Positions 43,157 to 52,316 of a stretch of DNA of 64,000 nucleotides are shown here, piece after piece. The position numbers and the translations under genes are program-made. Source of the DNA: an uncultured Clostridia bacterium (GTDB lineage Bacteria > Bacillota > Clostridia > Christensenellales > Borkfalkiaceae); NCBI GenBank assembly GCA_934254725.1, contig CAKQLR010000003.1, forward strand, positions 27,235 to 91,234, given 5' to 3'. The notes beneath the pieces were generated by a model, which made no database searches, had not been told where the DNA came from, and saw nothing but the letters and a program-made list of their open reading frames with translations. Within the stretch, counting starts at the first letter, position 1; each line of letters begins with the position of its first letter.

Positions 43157-44566
43157 ATGAAAAAGATTATTATGTTTCTTTTATCCGCAGTGCTTGCTGC
43201 AAGTTTTACGGCATGTAAAGCCGCCGCCGAGCCTCAATACTCTTCGGACGAAAAATTCGACATCGGCATGTGGGTAGGCGTTTCCGACAAAATCGTTGAA
43301 TATGACGATTGGGGGAAGAAAACAGGCAAAGAAAGAATGCTTACCGACGACGAATTCCTTGAAAAATATCAATGGATTGCGGAAGCGGGCTTTACAATTG
43401 CTTACCCCGGTTACGAATATATGCTTTGGGCTACCGAAAATTATAACAAAAAATGCCTTAAAGCCGCTCACGAGGTCGGCATAAAGCAAATTATAACCAT
43501 TTCTTCGCTCAATGAATATATTAAAAAGCTTGACGTATTACTTAAATCCGGCGTCGAAACGGAAGAGCAGGCTATAAAAAAGATTCAGGATTTCGCCAAA
43601 CCGTACCTCGAAAGCGAGTATTCGGACGCATTCTACGGCTGCTTTATAGGCGACGAACCTGCCGCGGACAAATTCGATATGCACTCGGTAGCGTACGAAG
43701 TATTCCACAAAGCTCTGCCCGATTTGTGTTACTACGTAAACCTGTTCCCCGTTATCGCAACGGGCGCGCAGCTCGGCGGGGTTACGCCCATCAGCTATGA
43801 AACGTACATCGCGCAGTACTTAAATAAGATAAAAACGCCGTATATAAGTTACGACCACTATCCCCTTTATAAGACGCGTTCGTATTATCTCGAAGCAAGC
43901 TTCCTGCAGAATATGCAAATAATAAAAAAGGCGGTAAAAGAAGAGGGCGAGAACAGAAAAATATGGACGTTCCTACAGAGTATATCTTTCGGTAAAAACC
44001 GCAAACTCGAAAGCGCGGGCGACGCGACCTTCCAAGCGTACAGCTTCCTCGCTTACGGCGGAGACGGAATACAGTGGTTCTGTTTCTGCTGCCCGCCGCC
44101 CAACGACGGCTCCACAAATTTCGGCAACGACGCGCTTTTGGACAGAGATTTACAGAAAACAGACGTTTACGATTACGTAAAACAAGCGAATTTAAACGTT
44201 CAGGCGATAATGCCTTATTATAAAAACTTCACATGGAAAGGCGTAATGACATCTTCCGCAGACGGCGGCGAGGGCAACTTCGAAAGAATAGAGCGCCTTG
44301 AAAGCACCAAAACGCTTAAAAAAGTTTCAGGAACGGAAGACGTTCTCGTAGGCGTATTCGAAGATAAAGACGGCAGAGAAGGTTTCATGGCCGTAAACTT
44401 TACCGACCCGGGAAGAAAACTCGACAACGAAGTTACGCTCAAACTGAACGGAGTAAGCAACGCGATAGTGGTGCTCAACGGAGAAAAAACGGTAATGCCC
44501 GTAAAACGCGGAGAGTTGAAATTATCCCTTAAATCGGGCGAAGGCTGTTTCGTAATACCTTATTAA
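43157..44566 (+). CDS. Lipoprotein with TIM-barrel glycoside-hydrolase-like domain
   Basis: 469 aa. Signal peptide with lipobox SFTAC. The body looks like a TIM-barrel hydrolase: an Asp-Glu-Pro motif in GCFIGDEPAADKF, then YISYDHYPLY, WTFLQSISFG and FLAYGGDGIQWFCF. It ends in a small beta domain (about 380-469). The DEP Glu is a good candidate catalytic acid, as in clan GH-A-like families, but I cannot name a family. It is paralogous to the lipoprotein at 50847. The start at 43157 has AGGGAGG; an upstream TTG is rejected. It is the first gene of the operon. Confidence 0.8.
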   Translation: MKKIIMFLLSAVLAASFTACKAAAEPQYSSDEKFDIGMWVGVSDKIVEYDDWGKKTGKERMLTDDEFLEKYQWIAEAGFTIAYPGYEYMLWATENYNKKCLKAAHEVGIKQIITISSLNEYIKKLDVLLKSGVETEEQAIKKIQDFAKPYLESEYSDAFYGCFIGDEPAADKFDMHSVAYEVFHKALPDLCYYVNLFPVIATGAQLGGVTPISYETYIAQYLNKIKTPYISYDHYPLYKTRSYYLEASFLQNMQIIKKAVKEEGENRKIWTFLQSISFGKNRKLESAGDATFQAYSFLAYGGDGIQWFCFCCPPPNDGSTNFGNDALLDRDLQKTDVYDYVKQANLNVQAIMPYYKNFTWKGVMTSSADGGEGNFERIERLESTKTLKKVSGTEDVLVGVFEDKDGREGFMAVNFTDPGRKLDNEVTLKLNGVSNAIVVLNGEKTVMPVKRGELKLSLKSGEGCFVIPY

Positions 44567-44588
44567 AATATTATCGGAGGAAAAAACG

Positions 44589-46046
44589 ATGAAAAGTAAA
44601 AGATTTTTGACAATGCTTCTTCTCGTTGTAATGACGTTCGCCTTTTTCGGCATGAACGCGTGCAAGAAGGATGAAAAACCGAGCGGTAATTACGGCAACG
44701 TTACTTTCGTAGAAAAAACAGGCGAAATGTACCTTAAAGACAAAGAAGGCAAAACGCCCGTAAAAATTACATATTCCGAAGGCAACGGAAGCGAATGGAT
44801 AAGAACCCTTTCCGCAAAATTCCTCGAAGACGAAGCGGGTAAAAACTACTATATCGTTCTCACCGTAGACGAGCAGGCTACAACGGCTATGAGTTCCAAA
44901 CTCGAAGACGGCGCAAACCTCGACGATATATATTATCTTTTAGCTTCTCCGTGGCAGAGCTATGCGGCTCTTGACCAGCTCGAATGCCTTGACGATCTTT
45001 ATAACTCCACCCCCGACGGCGAAACCAGAACCATTCTCGACAAAATAACGGGCAGCTGGAAAACTTACGGTCAGGCGTACAACAAAAACGAACTGCACTA
45101 TTATATCTTTCCGAACAATACACCCGTAACGGGTCTTGTTTACAACAAGACGATGTTCGACGAATACGGCTGGGAAGTTCCCGAGACCACCGCGGAACTC
45201 GAAGCGCTCTGCAAAAAAATAGTTGCCGATACCAAAGGCAAAGTAGCGCCCATCGTATACCCCGGAAAGGTTGCCGGCGGTTACTGGGATTTCATCGGCA
45301 CGACCTGGTGGCTTCAGGTTTCCGGCGAAGAAAAGATGAACGAGTTTATGCAGTTCGAGTCCGCCGAAGTATTCAACAGCGACAAAAAATCCTCGCCGTC
45401 CTACGGTAAACTCGAAATGCTCGAAACATTCCAGAACATCTTCGCAAAAAACAAAGACTCGTTCATTTATAAAATGTCCGGTTCTCTCGACCACTATCAG
45501 GCACAGCAAACGTTCGGCGCGGGGCTTGCCGCTATGATCCCCAACGGAAGCTGGATACAGAACGAATCCGGCGAGGACATCGAAGACGAAATAAGAATGA
45601 TGCCCGTCCCCTATATGGAGAACGCGATTAAGGACGAAAACGGAAAGAGAATAGCTTACAACTACAGCGGTCAGCCCTCTTTCACTATTATCCCCAAGAA
45701 TGCCGAAAACAAAGAAGGCGCGAAGGCTTTCCTTAAATTCATATCAAAAGACGACAGCCTTAAAACTTACACGCAGGTTACCGGCACGCCAATGCCTTTC
45801 GATTACGACATTTCTTCGCTTGAATTCAACGGCTTCCAGCAGTCCTGCGTGGACATCTGGGCAAACTCCGTAACCTGGTTCGAAGATTCCAAAAGTCCTT
45901 TATGGACAGGACTTAAACTCAGAAAATTCAATGGAGCGAATCCCTACACGAACATTATAATAAACTATCCTTCCGTAACCGCGGAAAGCTGGTGCGCAGC
46001 CGAATATGCGAGCGTAAAAGGCTCCTGGTCGGGCTTTAACGTTTAA
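44589..46046 (+). CDS. Extracellular sugar-binding lipoprotein (family 1 SBP)
   Basis: 485 aa. Lipobox GMNAC, then a solute-binding fold (PNNTPVTGLVYNKTMFDEYGW, KDDSLKTYTQVTGTPMP). It is CUT1-type, for an oligosaccharide. GGAGG precedes the start. It is not a close relative of the binding protein at 31249. The following permease gene starts 14 bp downstream. Confidence 0.92.
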   Translation: MKSKRFLTMLLLVVMTFAFFGMNACKKDEKPSGNYGNVTFVEKTGEMYLKDKEGKTPVKITYSEGNGSEWIRTLSAKFLEDEAGKNYYIVLTVDEQATTAMSSKLEDGANLDDIYYLLASPWQSYAALDQLECLDDLYNSTPDGETRTILDKITGSWKTYGQAYNKNELHYYIFPNNTPVTGLVYNKTMFDEYGWEVPETTAELEALCKKIVADTKGKVAPIVYPGKVAGGYWDFIGTTWWLQVSGEEKMNEFMQFESAEVFNSDKKSSPSYGKLEMLETFQNIFAKNKDSFIYKMSGSLDHYQAQQTFGAGLAAMIPNGSWIQNESGEDIEDEIRMMPVPYMENAIKDENGKRIAYNYSGQPSFTIIPKNAENKEGAKAFLKFISKDDSLKTYTQVTGTPMPFDYDISSLEFNGFQQSCVDIWANSVTWFEDSKSPLWTGLKLRKFNGANPYTNIIINYPSVTAESWCAAEYASVKGSWSGFNV

Positions 46047-46060
46047 ATCCGTAAGTACAA

Positions 46061-47020
46061 ATGGAAAAAACTTTAACCTTAGCAACAAATACGCCTAAGC
46101 GTAAAAAGAGGAAGAAAAGCGCTAACGAGATAGCCTTTATGATCACCATGATGGCTATCCCCGTTATCCATTTTTGCGTGTTCTGGCTATATATAAACGT
46201 GGATTCGATTTTCCTGTCATTCAAGGCTTTCGATATGAAAACCGGCGTATGGAAATGGACGGGATTCTCCAACTACGTCGAGCTGTACCGGCAGTTCACC
46301 AAAGAGGGCAGCGTTTTACCAAGGGCATTGTTCAACTCGTTTTCGGTATTCCTGTGGAACGATTTTATAATAGTTCCCCTATCGCTGTTCTGTTCGTACA
46401 TGCTGTACAAAAAGATGCCTTTAAACAACGTTTTCAAGGTTATATTCTTTTTGCCCTCTATAATTTCCGTAAGCGTTCTTACGCTTGCTTACTCGTATAT
46501 GCTTAACTCTTCCATTCCCGACTTTCTGGAAAAAATAGGGCTTGAAGACCTCGTTCCGTACGGCGGGTTCTTTGCAAACCCCGCTACCGCATGGTGGACG
46601 ATTCTCATATACGGGCTTTGGTCGGGCATAGGCGGCAACGTAGTGCTTATTTCCGGTGCGATGGCGCGAATTCCCGACGAGGTTATAGAAGCGGGTAAAA
46701 TAGACGGTTTAGGGCTTATGGGCGAATTTTTCCACGTAATAATTCCGCTTATCGGCTCTACGTTAGCCACTCTGCTGCTTATGGGCACGGCGGTAATATT
46801 CAGTTACTTCCTGCAACCGAAGCTTATTCTCGGCGACGCGGCGGAGTCCGCCAAGGGCTTTACGATTGGTTTGTATATAGTAAACAACGTGCGCGACAAC
46901 GGCACGCCTCAAATGGCTATGGGCGCTACGATCGGCGTCATATGCGCTATTATCGGTACGCCGTTAGTTATTTTCACGAGAAATATTCTCGATAAGCTCT
47001 TCCCGGCTTACGAGTATTAA
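46061..47020 (+). CDS. Carbohydrate ABC transporter permease (MalF-type)
   Basis: 319 aa with six helices after a basic N-terminus. EAA loop EAGKIDGLGLMGEFFHVIIP. It pairs with the MalG-type permease at 49924, although a surface-protein gene separates the two. The ATPase gene is absent from the locus. Confidence 0.93.
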   Translation: MEKTLTLATNTPKRKKRKKSANEIAFMITMMAIPVIHFCVFWLYINVDSIFLSFKAFDMKTGVWKWTGFSNYVELYRQFTKEGSVLPRALFNSFSVFLWNDFIIVPLSLFCSYMLYKKMPLNNVFKVIFFLPSIISVSVLTLAYSYMLNSSIPDFLEKIGLEDLVPYGGFFANPATAWWTILIYGLWSGIGGNVVLISGAMARIPDEVIEAGKIDGLGLMGEFFHVIIPLIGSTLATLLLMGTAVIFSYFLQPKLILGDAAESAKGFTIGLYIVNNVRDNGTPQMAMGATIGVICAIIGTPLVIFTRNILDKLFPAYEY

Positions 47021-47063
47021 AAAAATAAAACAGGCACCGCCTGAATAAAAAAGGAGAAAAAAG

Positions 47064-49835
47064 ATGAGAAAAAGTTTACTCTTCACGTTTGTGATCGCGT
47101 TGACGGTTGCACTTCTCTGCTTTTCCATGGTGACGGCTTCCGCCGCTACGGTTGAAAGCAAGCCCGCCGGCGACGGTCTCATCACAAGCGAAAACGAAAT
47201 CAACTCCACAAACTTCAAAGTTCTGGAGCAGGACGATGGCGACGCGGACGCGTACAAAACCGTTAAAGTCACCGATAACGTTCTTCGCTACAACAACGGC
47301 GAATGGCAGGAAATGATTGTAGGTACGCCCGTTTCCAAAGAACTTATGGCTAAAGAGAACGCCAAAGTTACGCTTACTTACAACATCATAGGTTTGAATG
47401 CGGACGGCGCTCAGCTTATGATAGAGCCGGGTGCAAAGAACTCCGACGAAATTTTTAATTACGGTTATGTTCTTACCGGCAGCGATAACGGTATTGCAGT
47501 AGTTCCCGCTTACAGAACAAAAGCAGCAACGACCGATCCCGTTTCCAAGCTTATCGCTCACCACGGCGGGGACACACAATACGATATTCCCGTTCAGTGG
47601 CAGGCTTATTCCTGGAGCTGCGGAACCTTTAAAAACTACATTAATGCATATAAAAACGCAACGTTCAAAATCGAAATGGCCGTAAACGAAGGCGGTTGGG
47701 TAGACGTTACTCTTATAAGCGGTTTCTTCTATGAATGGCAGAGATGGACTAACGGCGGCGCGACCATAACCAACTGGGCACCCTACGACGGAACGCACGA
47801 TTTCTACACCAACGTATGGGCGCGTTATTGCGACGGTATGGTTCTCGACGGAGCTAAGCTCGAAGTTTCCTACACCGAAGACGGCGAAGCTAAAAACACA
47901 GTTCTTTTCAACAGCAATTTCGATGACGAAAGCAAAGTAATAACGACTCAGGGCGCTACGGCGGAAAGCGGCAAGTTTATCGCGCGCGGCGTTGCATACG
48001 GACCTAACGGTTCCAGCGGACTTCGCGTTACCAATCCTGCGGAAAACACCGGTATAATCACGAGAGCCGCTCTCGTTGCGGATACTTCTCTTTCCAGGAA
48101 TTTCGAGCTTAACGCGAACGTTATTCTCGAAAGCATGACGGAAGGTCAGAAAGTAGGTTTCGGCTTCGGATTCGAAGACTCGAGAGACCTTACGAAAAAT
48201 CACAAATACCTCTATTTAACCGTGAAAAACGGCACTATTATGTTCGGCGGCGAAGAAGTTACCGCTGACGGCACCATCTTTATTCTTGCCGAATACGAAG
48301 TAACCGGCGCGGCTCTAAATCAACCCGTAACCGTTCAGCTTGCGGGCGCGGGCGCAGACCTTAAAATTAACGTCGGCGACGCTGCGGAAGCTACTATAGA
48401 GGATTTCGACCTTAACGGTTTCTTTGCTATCTTCCATAAAGGCACGGGTGACATAACTTATATGCTCAAAGATAACCTCACCATGACGGGTTATAAATTT
48501 ACGGAGAACGAAGAAGGCGCAGAAGCCGTTACTTCCAACTTCAACGGAAATTACCTCAACACGAACAAATTCCAGATGTCTTCGCACATCGCTCCCGATA
48601 TCCACATGGTTAAAACGGAAAATTCCCACGAGCTTACCGGTCTTACCCCCGAAAACGGCAAACTCGGCTTCTACGGAACTTCCACCGGAACACGTATTTT
48701 AACCACCAAGAAATATGCGGACTTCGTAATGCAGTTCGATTATATTTCTCTTCCCGCACAGCAGCGCGGCGGACTCGTACTCCCCGGCAACAGACCTTCT
48801 CCCCTCTTCCTCGTATTCGGCATGAAAGAGGGCGGCTTGCCAATCGACGACGCTTCCGTTTACGCTATCGGTCTTTACGAAGGTATAGCAACGGAATTCT
48901 ACGGCTTTAACGAAACGGTTATCTCTTCTCTCGGTATGGCAAATACCTGCGGAATGAATACCGTAGGCATTGCCAAAGTAAAAAAAGCGACCGAAAAATC
49001 CGATATATCCATTCCCTACTACGCTTCAGGCAAAGGCTACGACGCTTCTGCGGAAAACAATAACGTAGCCGCTTGGTACGACCCCGATCCGCAAGCGGAA
49101 GGCACCGTTTACAGCCTTTACAACAAGGTGACGCGCATTAAACTCGTTTGCGTAGACAACAACGTAAAATTGTTCTTTACGGAAGTAGCTTCCGACGGTA
49201 CTACTGGCAATTATATCGAAGTAGCTTCCTTTAAAGCTCAGGACGCGGAAGGATACCTCGGCATCGCTACCGATTCCCCCGCTTTCTTTGAAATCGACAA
49301 CCTTGCTATCACCCCCGTAACCAAAGAACAGGTTCTTACGTTTGTTGCTTCCGGCGAGGCTCTCACCGCTTCTGTCGTAGCAGACGTGGCACCCGAAGAT
49401 ATGGACGAAGATTTAGCGCCCACTCCGCTTGCGAAACCCGTTATCGAAGTAAACGCTAAAACCAAAAAGGCTACCTGGCAAGCTGTCGAAGGAGCTAAAG
49501 ATTACACCGTAACACTTAAGAAAGGCACCGAAACAATCCTTGAAAGCACCATAACCGCTACGGAAATAGATCTTTCTTCCGTCACCGAACTCGGCGAATA
49601 CAAGCTCACCGTCGTTGCCAACCCCGCAAACGAAAACGTTCACCTCTCTTCGAGAAACACCGTTGACTATAAGGTAGAAGCTCAGGGCAGCGACACTTCG
49701 GGCGGCACTACCGGCGATACCTCGGGTGATACCGACGACGGCGGTTGCTTCAGCGGAATAGGCGTTACGCTTTTCGCAGGTATATTCGCTATAGCATTCG
49801 CGGGCGCTAAGCTCAGGAAAAAACAGGACAGATAA
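47064..49835 (+). CDS. Large surface protein with lectin-like domains, FN3 and Gly-Cys tail
   Basis: 923 aa. Signal peptide cleaved near ASAAT. Three LamG/concanavalin-like beta-sandwich segments (about 45-280, 283-480, 490-770), one containing a FVMQFDYISLP stretch as in 3-keto-disaccharide-hydrolase-like domains. A fibronectin type III-like domain (about 795-885) leads to a Gly/Asp/Thr/Ser linker, GGCFSG, a hydrophobic helix and RKKQDR. It probably binds the target glycan at the wall. Its place between the two permease genes shows it belongs to the importer system. GGAG precedes the start. Confidence 0.8.
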   Translation: MRKSLLFTFVIALTVALLCFSMVTASAATVESKPAGDGLITSENEINSTNFKVLEQDDGDADAYKTVKVTDNVLRYNNGEWQEMIVGTPVSKELMAKENAKVTLTYNIIGLNADGAQLMIEPGAKNSDEIFNYGYVLTGSDNGIAVVPAYRTKAATTDPVSKLIAHHGGDTQYDIPVQWQAYSWSCGTFKNYINAYKNATFKIEMAVNEGGWVDVTLISGFFYEWQRWTNGGATITNWAPYDGTHDFYTNVWARYCDGMVLDGAKLEVSYTEDGEAKNTVLFNSNFDDESKVITTQGATAESGKFIARGVAYGPNGSSGLRVTNPAENTGIITRAALVADTSLSRNFELNANVILESMTEGQKVGFGFGFEDSRDLTKNHKYLYLTVKNGTIMFGGEEVTADGTIFILAEYEVTGAALNQPVTVQLAGAGADLKINVGDAAEATIEDFDLNGFFAIFHKGTGDITYMLKDNLTMTGYKFTENEEGAEAVTSNFNGNYLNTNKFQMSSHIAPDIHMVKTENSHELTGLTPENGKLGFYGTSTGTRILTTKKYADFVMQFDYISLPAQQRGGLVLPGNRPSPLFLVFGMKEGGLPIDDASVYAIGLYEGIATEFYGFNETVISSLGMANTCGMNTVGIAKVKKATEKSDISIPYYASGKGYDASAENNNVAAWYDPDPQAEGTVYSLYNKVTRIKLVCVDNNVKLFFTEVASDGTTGNYIEVASFKAQDAEGYLGIATDSPAFFEIDNLAITPVTKEQVLTFVASGEALTASVVADVAPEDMDEDLAPTPLAKPVIEVNAKTKKATWQAVEGAKDYTVTLKKGTETILESTITATEIDLSSVTELGEYKLTVVANPANENVHLSSRNTVDYKVEAQGSDTSGGTTGDTSGDTDDGGCFSGIGVTLFAGIFAIAFAGAKLRKKQDR

Positions 49836-49923
49836 TCAGGTAAAATTATTATCGGTAAACAAACAATTAAACGAAATTTGTTTAAGGGGAGGAGAACTCT
49901 CCTCCCCGAAACAAGAGGTTTTT

Positions 49924-50778
49924 ATGAGAAGAAATAAGATGAAAATGCAAAAAAAAGACGCGATTTTTATGTGGATAATGTTCGTATTATTCGCGATATA
50001 CGCAATATCCTTGCTTTTTCCGTTCCTTTGGTGTCTGAACAACTCGTTCAAAACAAAAAAAGATTTCTTCTACAACGTCAACGGGTTGCCTACGGAATTC
50101 GTCCTCGATAACTGGATTAACAGCTTCTCTCTTTCAGCGGACAGGGTTTCCATTCCGATGATGTATTTCAACAGTATATTTTTAACAATAGGCGCAACGT
50201 TCATTGCTCTGATGGCAAACTCCGCCACGGCATACGTCATCACAAAATACGATTTTAAAGGAAAAGAACTATTCTATTCGTTCGCGGTCATCGTTATGAT
50301 GATACCCACGATGGGTTCTATGGCTTCCACTTATAAAATGTACAACACCATAGGGCTTACAAATACTTATACGGGCTATTTCATTTTTGCCTGCGGCGGG
50401 TTCGGAACGTATTTCCTTATTATGTACGGGTTTTATAAAAACCTGTCCTCCACTTACTCGGAAGCCGCTCAGATAGACGGAGCGGGACACTTCCGCATTT
50501 ACTTCACTATAATTCTCCCTATGGCAATGCCAATTCTCTTTTCGCTCGGCATACTTCTCGCCATAGGCTATTGGAACGATTATTTTACCGTATACATGTA
50601 CTTGCCGCAAAAGGCGACCATTGCTTACGGATTACAGCGTATTTCCGATAAAAACAAAAATAATCTTCCGCAGGTTTTCGCCGCGATGTTGTTTTCAATG
50701 CTGCCCGTTCTGATCGTATTCAGCATTTTCCAGAAAACGATTATGACAAATACCACCGTCGGCGGCATCAAAGGTTAA
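49924..50778 (+). CDS. Carbohydrate ABC transporter permease (MalG-type)
   Basis: 284 aa, six helices, EAA loop EAAQIDGAGHFRIYFTIILP. Partner of the permease at 46061. GGGGAGGAG lies further upstream, but the sequence directly before the ATG lacks a good site. The 88-bp gap before it holds no gene. Confidence 0.93.
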   Translation: MRRNKMKMQKKDAIFMWIMFVLFAIYAISLLFPFLWCLNNSFKTKKDFFYNVNGLPTEFVLDNWINSFSLSADRVSIPMMYFNSIFLTIGATFIALMANSATAYVITKYDFKGKELFYSFAVIVMMIPTMGSMASTYKMYNTIGLTNTYTGYFIFACGGFGTYFLIMYGFYKNLSSTYSEAAQIDGAGHFRIYFTIILPMAMPILFSLGILLAIGYWNDYFTVYMYLPQKATIAYGLQRISDKNKNNLPQVFAAMLFSMLPVLIVFSIFQKTIMTNTTVGGIKG

Positions 50779-50846
50779 ATTAAAAAGTAATATAAATTCG
50801 GAAAAAACAGGATAAACTCCTTTTAAAATAAAACCGGAGGGGAAAA

Positions 50847-52298
50847 ATGAATAAATACATTAAAAAAGTTATAAATCTGCTTTTATGCTTTATAATGTCT
50901 CTTGCCTTTTGCGGGTGTAACGTCACGGGGGATTCCGGTTCCGACAGCGGGAATTCGTCCTCCGGCTCAGGGGAAGATAAGATAACTTATTCCACGTACG
51001 GTTCGTATTGGTTTAACAATCACGGATATAAAGTTATGCCCGTGGGCGCGTACAATTCCCTTCCTCCCGCAAAATACGGGTACACGAAGAATTTCCTTAC
51101 CGACGAAAACATTTTCATAGATTATGCCGAAGCAGGCGTAAACACGCTTATGGGGCTTACCGATTACGTGGGGCTTAATCAGCAGGACGTACTTACCGCT
51201 CTCGATTACGCGTACGAATACGGTATGGCTTACCTTCTCGCGTACTCGGGCGCTGCCGACGCGAATAATTCCGCAACGATTAAAAGCACACTTTCAAGGG
51301 TTATGTACCACGACTCCTTTGCGGGAATAATGCTTTCGGACGAACCCGGCAAAGTTATGTTTGAAAAGCTTGCAACCGCCCGCAACGCCTTTTCTATCGC
51401 GTTATCGGACGTTGACGGCAAACTATATCACGTAAACCTCTTCCCGACGTATGCAAGCTCGAAACAACTTTGGTTCAGATCTTACGCCTCTGACGACGTT
51501 CTGCCCGTAGAAAGCTATTCTTACGAACAATACCTGAAAGATTACATGCAAACTTATAATCCGCAGGTGCTTTCCTACGACTTCTATCCCATAACGGGCA
51601 GCTTCCCGAAGCTGGCAAACGGATATTTTGAAAATATGTCCGTTATCCGCAGTACCGCGGCGGAAGCGAATATCCCGTTCTGGACGTACATTCAGACTTG
51701 TTCTTTCGCCAACGGTCAGCGCCTTTCCACGCAAGCGGATTTAAACTGGAACGTAAACACCTGCCTTGCATACGGCGCGAAAGGCATACAGTACTTCTGC
51801 GGAGTAAACCCGATGGCTTCGGGCGGAGAGCATTTTGACGGCTCTATGTTCGACATTAACGGGAACAAAACGGAAATGTACGACAGAGTTAAAAATATAA
51901 ATAAAACCATAGCCGCGGTGGACGAATACCTTATGTGCGCAAAGAGCAAGGGCGTCATCGTGGCGGGCGTTATGCCCCAACTTAACGGCGGCGAAAACAG
52001 AATGTCTATCCCCGAAAAAGATTTGCTTTCTTCTTTCAACGAACTAAGCTCCGTCGTTTCTAATCACGCGCTTGTAGGGTGCTTCGATTACAACGGCAAG
52101 ACGGCTTTATACGTCGTGAACAACGCCGTTGCGGACGATACCGTAGAAAACTTTACGGCAAATACGGACGTAACGCTTACGTTCGGCAAGAGCGTTTCGG
52201 GCACGGTAATAACCGCCGCAAAAAAAACGGATTTCAACGGCACTACTCTCACCGAAAATCTGGACGCGGGCGAAGCGTTCCTTGTAGTATTAAACTAA
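50847..52298 (+). CDS. Lipoprotein with TIM-barrel glycoside-hydrolase-like domain
   Basis: 483 aa. Lipobox AFCGC and a Ser/Gly linker. Paralogue of the first operon gene, sharing GIMLSDEPG (DEP motif), VNLFPTYAS, YEQYLKDYM, LSYDFYPIT, WTYIQTCSF and CLAYGAKGIQYFC at matching places. The conserved Glu of DEP is the candidate catalytic residue. It is lipid-anchored outside the cell and likely trims the glycan before import. A GGAGG site precedes the start. Confidence 0.8.
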   Translation: MNKYIKKVINLLLCFIMSLAFCGCNVTGDSGSDSGNSSSGSGEDKITYSTYGSYWFNNHGYKVMPVGAYNSLPPAKYGYTKNFLTDENIFIDYAEAGVNTLMGLTDYVGLNQQDVLTALDYAYEYGMAYLLAYSGAADANNSATIKSTLSRVMYHDSFAGIMLSDEPGKVMFEKLATARNAFSIALSDVDGKLYHVNLFPTYASSKQLWFRSYASDDVLPVESYSYEQYLKDYMQTYNPQVLSYDFYPITGSFPKLANGYFENMSVIRSTAAEANIPFWTYIQTCSFANGQRLSTQADLNWNVNTCLAYGAKGIQYFCGVNPMASGGEHFDGSMFDINGNKTEMYDRVKNINKTIAAVDEYLMCAKSKGVIVAGVMPQLNGGENRMSIPEKDLLSSFNELSSVVSNHALVGCFDYNGKTALYVVNNAVADDTVENFTANTDVTLTFGKSVSGTVITAAKKTDFNGTTLTENLDAGEAFLVVLN

Positions 52299-52316
52299 AA
52301 AACAAAGGGGTAAAAC

